Positions 58,250-64,000 of a stretch of 64,000 nucleotides of DNA are shown in pieces. Position numbers and translations under genes: made by a program. This DNA comes from Bradyrhizobium sp. WSM1417. Lineage in GTDB: Bacteria; Pseudomonadota; Alphaproteobacteria; Rhizobiales; Xanthobacteraceae. The notes beneath the pieces were generated by a model that worked only from the letters and a program-made list of their open reading frames with translations, searched no databases and was not told the DNA's origin. Every line of letters starts with the position of its first letter. Within the stretch, counting starts at the first letter, position 1. The stretch covers positions 7,241,831 through 7,305,830 of the forward strand of contig NZ_KI911783.1 of the NCBI RefSeq assembly GCF_000515415.1. The letters are read 5' to 3'.

Positions 58250-58869
58250 TGGCCGCTCCGGCAAAATTCCTGTTCGACAACGACTTCGCCGCGCCCGACA
58301 GGACGCGCGAGAAGGCCGCAACCGCGGCCGAGATCGCCCAGAAGGTCGCGGAAGCCGAGGCACGCGCCTATCAGGAAGGCTTCGCCGCCGGGCAGCGCGA
58401 GGCCAAGGCCGAGAGCGACCGCCGTGTCGCGCTTGCCATGGAAGAGATCAACATCGCCATCCGGGGCATCGCTTCGGGCATCGGCAACATCGAATCCAAG
58501 ATGGAGACCGAGGCGGTCGACGTCGCGGTCGCGGTGGCGCGCAAGCTGTGCGCCGATCTGGTCGCCGCCGAGCCGCTCGGCGAGATCGTCGCGCTGGTCA
58601 AGGACTGCTTCTCGCATCTGGTCGCGACGCCGCATCTCGTCGTCCGCATCAACGACGCGCTCTATGACGCCGCGCGCGAGAACATCGAGCGGCTGGCCAA
58701 ACAGAGCGGCTTCGAAGGCCGGCTGGTGATTCTGGCCGAGCCCGAGATTGCCACCGGCGACTGCCGGATCGAATGGGCCGATGGCGGCGTCGTGCTGGAG
58801 CGCGCCGCCATCGCGGCCAAGATCGACGAAATGGTGGGGCGCTACGTTGCGTCCCGCAGGGGGAGTTAA
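58249..58869 (+). CDS. fliH: Flagellar assembly protein FliH
   Basis: A 206-residue regulator of the export ATPase FliI. It has an N-terminal Ala/Glu-rich helix (AEIAQKVAEAEARAYQEGFA then AGQREAKAESDRRVALAME) and a C-terminal E2-subunit-like domain (AVDVAVAVARKLCADLVAAE, HLVVRINDALYDAARENIER, ATGDCRIEWADGGVVLERAA). The family is poorly conserved, so the assignment leans on position between fliG and fliN. The ATG overlaps the fliG stop (TGATGG). Confidence 0.87.
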   Translation: MAAPAKFLFDNDFAAPDRTREKAATAAEIAQKVAEAEARAYQEGFAAGQREAKAESDRRVALAMEEINIAIRGIASGIGNIESKMETEAVDVAVAVARKLCADLVAAEPLGEIVALVKDCFSHLVATPHLVVRINDALYDAARENIERLAKQSGFEGRLVILAEPEIATGDCRIEWADGGVVLERAAIAAKIDEMVGRYVASRRGS

Positions 58870-58872
58870 ACC

Positions 58873-59223
58873 ATGAGCGACACTGACGGACAGGTCCCGC
58901 TGCCCGATCTCAACGGCCCGATGCCGCCCGCCGGCACCGACGTCGGCTACAACGAGGACGAATACGCGACGCGCGCCGCCGCCGACCTCGAGGCCGTGTT
59001 CGACGTACCGGTGCAGGTCTCGGCGGTGCTCGGCCGCTCGAAAATGGACGTCAGCGAGCTGTTGAAGCTCGGACCCGGGACCGTGCTCGAGCTCGACCGG
59101 CGCGTCGGCGAGGCCATCGACATCTACGTCAACAACAAGCTGGTAGCCCGCGGCGAAGTCGTCCTGGTGGAGGACAAGCTCGGCGTGACCATGACTGAAA
59201 TCATCAAGACTGAACGCGCCTAA
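58873..59223 (+). CDS. fliN: Flagellar motor switch protein FliN
   Basis: A 116-residue C-ring protein. The C-terminal SpoA domain is clear: LEAVFDVPVQVSAVLGRSKM then DVSELLKLGPGTVLELDRRV, GEAIDIYVNNKLVARGEVVL and VEDKLGVTMTEIIKTERA. The first ~35 residues are acidic and disordered. It starts 3 bp after the fliH stop. It is part of the switch complex with FliG and FliM (fliM not in the window). Confidence 0.94.
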   Translation: MSDTDGQVPLPDLNGPMPPAGTDVGYNEDEYATRAAADLEAVFDVPVQVSAVLGRSKMDVSELLKLGPGTVLELDRRVGEAIDIYVNNKLVARGEVVLVEDKLGVTMTEIIKTERA

Positions 59224-59267
59224 AGCGACGACGCGCGGCAGCGCGACCAGACGGACAGGAGACTGAC

Positions 59268-60653
<1,386 letters not shown>

Positions 60654-60680
60654 GCGGTCCTGCCGAACATTGACACTGCG

Positions 60681-60710
60681 AATGCCCGGGCTGATCCCGG
60701 GCATTTTGTT
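60681..60710 (+). terminator. Intrinsic terminator of the fliF-flbD operon
   Basis: A 10 bp perfect stem AATGCCCGGG/CCCGGGCATT, 5-base loop, then TTGTTT. Confidence 0.85.
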
Positions 60711-60830
60711 TGATGCAAGCTGCTAACCTCGTCATTGCGAGCGCCCTCGCATAACGGGACCGCGTTCTCCGAGTAGGTCACACCGGCGCCAGGCCCTATA
60801 ACCCCGCGTGAGAACCACGCGAGGATAAAC

Positions 60831-61979
60831 ATGTCTGAAGCTCAAATCACGGACTGGCTGGCGACGCAGCGGCAGGCGATGATCGATCTGCTGCGCGATG
60901 TCGTGAACATCGATTCCGGATCCTATGACAAGGAAGGCGTCGATGCGGTCGGGGCGCGGTTCGAGCGGCATTTCGGCGAGCACGGCATTCCGTTCCGACG
61001 CGAAAGCCATGCCACATTCGGCGATGCCATCCATGCCGAAGTCGCAAAGCCTGGCAGCAACGAGAAGCCGGTGCTGTTGATGGGACATCGCGACACCGTG
61101 TTCGGCAAGGGCGAGGCCGGACGGCGTCCGTTCACGATCCAGGGCACGCGCGCCTATGGTCCTGGTGTTGCCGACATGAAGTCCGGCGTCGTCATGAACA
61201 TCTTCGTGGCAACCGCCTTCCACAAATTCGGCGGCAACCCGCACCCCATCAAGCTGCTGATCACCTCGGACGAGGAGATCGGCTCGCCCTCCTCACGGAC
61301 CGTGATCGAACGCGAGGGACGTGCCGCGCGCGCCGTGTTCAACTCCGAGCCGGGCCGGCCCACGGGCAACGTCGTCACCGGCCGCAAGGGCGGCATCTTC
61401 ATGCATTTCGCCATTACCGGCAAAGCCGCGCATTCCGGCGCCAATTTCGCCGCCGGCGTCAGCGCAATCGGCGAGCTCGCGCACAAGATCGTCCAGATCC
61501 ACGCGCTGACCGATCTCGACAAGGGTATCACGCTCAATGTCGGCCTGGTCTCGGGCGGGCAGTCCGTCAACACCACCGCGCCTTACGCGGAAGGACAGAT
61601 CGACCTGCGCTATGTCGATCCCGCCGATCGCGCGAGGGTGATGGCCGCGATCGAGACCATCATCGCGACGTCCTACGTTCCCGGCACCAGCGCGACGCTG
61701 ACCGTCAAGGGCGAGTTCGTGCCGGTGGTGCAGAGCGCCGATTCAAAGGCGCTGTTCGAGAATTATCAGGCCGCCGCAAAGCAGGCCGGCCTCACCACGC
61801 TTCAAGGCGAGTTCTCCGGCGGCTGCGCCGATTCCGGCTTCACCGCCGCGGTCGGAACGCCGACCATCTGCGGGCTCGGCCCGGTCGGCGGGCTCGCGCA
61901 CACGCCGGAGGAATATCTCGAGCTCGACAGCATCGTCCCGCGCGCGCAAGCGCTGGCGGTGGCGATCTTGCGAGGATGA
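60831..61979 (+). CDS. M20-family metallopeptidase (CPG2-like)
   Basis: A 382-residue zinc-dependent amidohydrolase or carboxypeptidase. Metal and active-site elements are present: His and Asp in LLMGHRDTVFGKGEAGRRPF, the bridging Asp in YGPGVADMKSGVVMNIFVAT, Glu-Glu in LLITSDEEIGSPSSRTVIER, and the last His in VGGLAHTPEEYLELDSIVP. The lid domain lies at ~185-300 (KGGIFMHFAITGKAAHSGAN). The substrate is not evident; glutamate carboxypeptidase G2-like enzymes are the nearest type. A weak AGGATAAAC precedes ATG. It is a single gene. Confidence 0.92.
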   Translation: MSEAQITDWLATQRQAMIDLLRDVVNIDSGSYDKEGVDAVGARFERHFGEHGIPFRRESHATFGDAIHAEVAKPGSNEKPVLLMGHRDTVFGKGEAGRRPFTIQGTRAYGPGVADMKSGVVMNIFVATAFHKFGGNPHPIKLLITSDEEIGSPSSRTVIEREGRAARAVFNSEPGRPTGNVVTGRKGGIFMHFAITGKAAHSGANFAAGVSAIGELAHKIVQIHALTDLDKGITLNVGLVSGGQSVNTTAPYAEGQIDLRYVDPADRARVMAAIETIIATSYVPGTSATLTVKGEFVPVVQSADSKALFENYQAAAKQAGLTTLQGEFSGGCADSGFTAAVGTPTICGLGPVGGLAHTPEEYLELDSIVPRAQALAVAILRG

Positions 61980-62009
61980 AAACAGGTGCCGCGCCCGTCC
62001 GCGAAAACC

Positions 62010-62165
62010 TCACGAATAGCTCGGCGCATCCGGCCTGCGGAAGATCTGGATGGGGTCGCCAGGCACGATCGGATGGCCGCTGAACGTCGCATAGGCGTAG
62101 AGCGCGAGATAGGCGATCGCGAGCGCGCCGACCGCATAGAAGGCCCAGGTCGCGACGCGTTTCAT
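62010..62165 (-). CDS. Small single-pass membrane protein
   Basis: A 51-residue protein, MKRVATWAFYAVGALAIAYL then ALYAYATFSGHPIVPGDPIQ and a soluble tail IFRRPDAPSYS. It has one membrane helix and an N-in basic start. GGAG seven bases before ATG gives a good start. It lies between the M20 gene and the flavin reductase. No family is recognised, but composition and ribosome site make it a real gene in my view. Confidence 0.68.
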   Translation of the reverse strand: MKRVATWAFYAVGALAIAYLALYAYATFSGHPIVPGDPIQIFRRPDAPSYS

Positions 62166-62263
62166 GATTGCGCTCCATTGCTGTCCCGGCGGGAGGCTCA
62201 GGCAGCGCTTCTAGAGCGAGGAGGGGGAAAAGGCCAGCCTGCACGGCCTGTGGCTGGCGGCGA

Positions 62264-62845
62264 TCAAATGCCGCGCCGGACCTTGGTGGGAACGCTGACG
62301 TCCGCAAGCCGGAGTGCGTCTTCGTCCTGATCCACCGCCACGTACTGGCCGTGCCAATAGGCCAGCGCAGCGTTGCGGGTCGAATTCCTGACGTCTCGCA
62401 CCCGCCCGATGACGATGCCGTGCGAATGGCGCTCGAATATCTCCTCGACCTCGCAATCGACGGCCGACAATGCGCCCACCAGCAGCGGAACACCCGAGAC
62501 GGCGGTCACCCATCTGGCGCCCGCGAAACGATCGGCACCCTTGAGCCCGCCCTTGCCGGCAAAGCGCTCGGCGATGTCGAGCTGATCGGCCGCGAGGATG
62601 TTCACACCGAAGGCGCCGTGGCGCCGGATCAGCGGGAAGGAGGAGGCGTCGCGGTTGATGCTGACGATCAGCGTCGGCGGATCGACCGAGAACGAGCTGA
62701 CCGAGGTGACGGTCATGCCGGTGATGTCCTTGCCCCGTCCGGCGGTGATGACGCTGACGCCGCCGGTGAGATGGCGCATGGCGCCGCGGAAATCGGCGGA
62801 GGAGACGACATTTTCGGTCATGAGATCGCGGGGCACTACATTCAT
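62264..62845 (-). CDS. Flavin reductase-like protein (FMN-binding split barrel)
   Basis: A 193-residue flavin reductase of the HpaC/DIM6-NTAB family. Motifs are FRGAMRHLTGGVSVITAGRG, ITGMTVTSVSSFSVDPPTLI, VSINRDASSFPLIRRHGAFG and VNILAADQLDIAERFAGKGG. It would supply reduced FMN to a partner monooxygenase. It sits 32 bp downstream of ssuB on the same strand, so the probable partner is a sulfonate monooxygenase (SsuD-like), which is not in the window. The start at 62845 has a weak ribosome site, and an ATG 8 codons in is possible. Confidence 0.88.
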   Translation of the reverse strand: MNVVPRDLMTENVVSSADFRGAMRHLTGGVSVITAGRGKDITGMTVTSVSSFSVDPPTLIVSINRDASSFPLIRRHGAFGVNILAADQLDIAERFAGKGGLKGADRFAGARWVTAVSGVPLLVGALSAVDCEVEEIFERHSHGIVIGRVRDVRNSTRNAALAYWHGQYVAVDQDEDALRLADVSVPTKVRRGI

Positions 62846-62877
62846 GGCATCGTCCCCAAGCGGGGGTCCCTCTCTAT

Positions 62878-63714
62878 CTAGGTACGATCGTCCGCCGACA
62901 AAAGGTGGCTCAGGATCGAGCCTTCGAGACCCGCGAGCTCGGCCGAGCCGCGTTCGCGGGGCCGGGCCGTGTTAACCACAACGTCGTGGGCGATGCGCCC
63001 TTCCTCGATCACCAGCACCCGGTCGGCCAGCGCGACCGCCTCGGCGACATCGTGGGTCACCAGGATCGCGGTAAAGCCCTGGTCGCGCCAGACGCGCTCC
63101 AGCAACCGCTGCATCGAGATGCGGGTCAACGCGTCCAGCGCGCCAAGCGGCTCGTCGAAGGCGAGCACACGGGGACGCGAAACCAGCGCGCGGGCAAGAG
63201 CTACGCGCTGCTTCTGGCCGCCCGACAGCACCGAGGGCCACTGGTCGCGCTTGTCGGTTAGTCCAACCTCGGTCAACGCCTTATCGGCGCGTGTATGCGC
63301 ATCACTGGATGAACGATCGCGGCCGAGACCGACCTCGACATTGGAGAGAACGCGGGCCCAAGGCAACAGCCGAGGCTCCTGGAACATCACGCGGATATCC
63401 TCGGGCTTCACGGCGTCGCCGAGCGAGATGCTGCCGGCGTCGATCTTTTCCAGGCCGGCAATGAGGCGCAGCAGCGTGCTCTTGCCGCAGCCGCTTTTTC
63501 CCACGATGGCGACGAACTGGCCGGCGGGGATGTGCAGGTCGATGCCGCGCAGCACCTCGTTGTCCCCGTAGGATTTGCGCAGGCCACGGATGCTGAGCGG
63601 CAGGCCGCTCGTTGGCACCGGGCGCTCCTCGCGCACCACGCGGGCGTGAGGCGCGAAATGGGCACGGCTGGCGAGTTCGGTGTCTGGAACGGAGGTACGA
63701 AGGGCTGTCTGCAT
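62878..63714 (-). CDS. ssuB: Aliphatic sulfonate-type ABC transporter ATP-binding protein SsuB
   Basis: A 278-residue ATPase. The N-terminal ~45 residues are an extension. The core has [20 protein letters not shown], Walker [19 protein letters not shown]-loop [20 protein letters not shown], signature [20 protein letters not shown], Walker [17 protein letters not shown] and H-loop [28 protein letters not shown] is characteristic of the SsuB/TauB branch. ATG at 63714 is the natural start. It follows ssuC (21 bp) and precedes a flavin reductase, as in sulfonate utilisation loci. Confidence 0.9.
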   Translation of the reverse strand: MQTALRTSVPDTELASRAHFAPHARVVREERPVPTSGLPLSIRGLRKSYGDNEVLRGIDLHIPAGQFVAIVGKSGCGKSTLLRLIAGLEKIDAGSISLGDAVKPEDIRVMFQEPRLLPWARVLSNVEVGLGRDRSSSDAHTRADKALTEVGLTDKRDQWPSVLSGGQKQRVALARALVSRPRVLAFDEPLGALDALTRISMQRLLERVWRDQGFTAILVTHDVAEAVALADRVLVIEEGRIAHDVVVNTARPRERGSAELAGLEGSILSHLLSADDRT

Positions 63715-63734
63715 GTGATTCCCGGTATGTCTGC

Positions 63735-64000
63735 TCAGCGTTTCCAATAAGCGGGGTGCCAGGAGAGCGTCAGGCGCTCCAGCACGCGGGAGGCGCTGTC
63801 GGCGAGCTTGCCGAGCAGCGCGTAGATCAGGATCGAGAGCACCACGACGTCGATCAGCATGAACTCGCGCGCCTGCATCGCCATGTAACCGAGGCCCGAA
63901 GACGCCGCGATGGTCTCGGCGACAATCAAGGTCAGCCACATGATGCCGAGCGCGAAGCGGATGCCGACGAAGATCGAGGGCAGCGCGCCCGGGAAGATCA
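63735..64000 (-). CDS. ssuC: Sulfonate-type ABC transporter permease SsuC, C-terminal part (cut by window end)
   Basis: The 5' end lies beyond the window. The visible ~88 residues include [17 protein letters not shown], then [20 protein letters not shown] and [20 protein letters not shown], ending in [10 protein letters not shown]. These match the EAA-loop and last helices of SsuC/TauC permeases. It is upstream of ssuB with a 20 bp gap, in the same operon. Confidence 0.9.
   Translation of the reverse strand, partial: IFPGALPSIFVGIRFALGIMWLTLIVAETIAASSGLGYMAMQAREFMLIDVVVLSILIYALLGKLADSASRVLERLTLSWHPAYWKR

Noticed and set aside
60731..60760. Complete REP element after flbD
   Set aside because: Only the outer left arm CGTCATTGCGAGCGC is present. 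There is no matching right arm, so at most it is a remnant.

Overview
The window reads as chromosome of an alphaproteobacterium of the Bradyrhizobium / Rhodopseudomonas type. The signs are high GC, a Bradyrhizobium-style general porin, Caulobacter-like flagellar control genes (SciP/DUF1153 and FlbD next to fliF-fliG-fliH-fliN), many high-affinity uptake systems (Liv, TRAP, Ssu, MetQ), and short palindromic repeats typical of that lineage. The species cannot be fixed from sequence alone.

Layout. 0-0.8 kb holds the 3' end of a flagellar export ATPase (fliI). 0.8-12 kb is a loose region with two MarR regulators, a large porin with its own promoter and terminator, a probable small RNA upstream of the porin, a dispersed ~610 bp repeat (copy 1), an alpha/beta-hydrolase-fold protein without the usual serine, a PanE-like reductase, a HerA/FtsK-type ATPase and a nickel/cobalt permease behind a perfect NikR-type operator. 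12-20 kb (minus strand) is one long gene run: MetQ-like binding protein, luciferase-like monooxygenase, CMD and AhpD-like proteins, then a complete branched-chain-type ABC transporter with a fused LivH-LivM permease. A peptide-type binding protein follows on the plus strand.

22-33 kb looks like a general-stress island. It has YciE/DUF892 ferritin-like proteins, a YghA-type dehydrogenase, trehalose and glycogen enzymes (TreZ, GlgA, GlgX), a DUF3606 protein, a small secreted protein and a manganese catalase fused to a YciE domain. Four intergenic sites match the EcfG (PhyR-EcfG stress sigma) promoter GGAAC-N16-CGTT exactly, and two more match it with one changed -10 base. One perfect site is nearly bidirectional. 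33-39 kb holds an Mfd-like translocase with a Lys/Ser-rich N-terminus, a DUF3750 protein and several very small genes (two DUF2934, one Cys-rich and coupled). 39-46 kb is a catabolic unit: type II dehydroquinase, a complete TRAP transporter, a GntR/FCD regulator, an SMP-30 lactonase, an SDR and an HxlR regulator.

46.3-49.5 kb is the most foreign-looking part. Copy 2 of the ~610 bp repeat is followed by a frameshifted XRE regulator and a translationally coupled gene pair with atypical codon use, whose second product carries a HEPN-like R-x6-H motif. Next come two tRNA-Met(CAT) copies, one with a broken acceptor stem. It resembles a small cargo island with a possible defence function, but no integrase is visible.

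50-64 kb returns to core genome: a PmtA-like methyltransferase, mnmA, the flagellar operons fliK-flgD, sciP and fliF-fliG-fliH-fliN-flbD, an M20 peptidase, and the start of a sulfonate uptake locus (flavin reductase, ssuB, ssuC cut by the window end).
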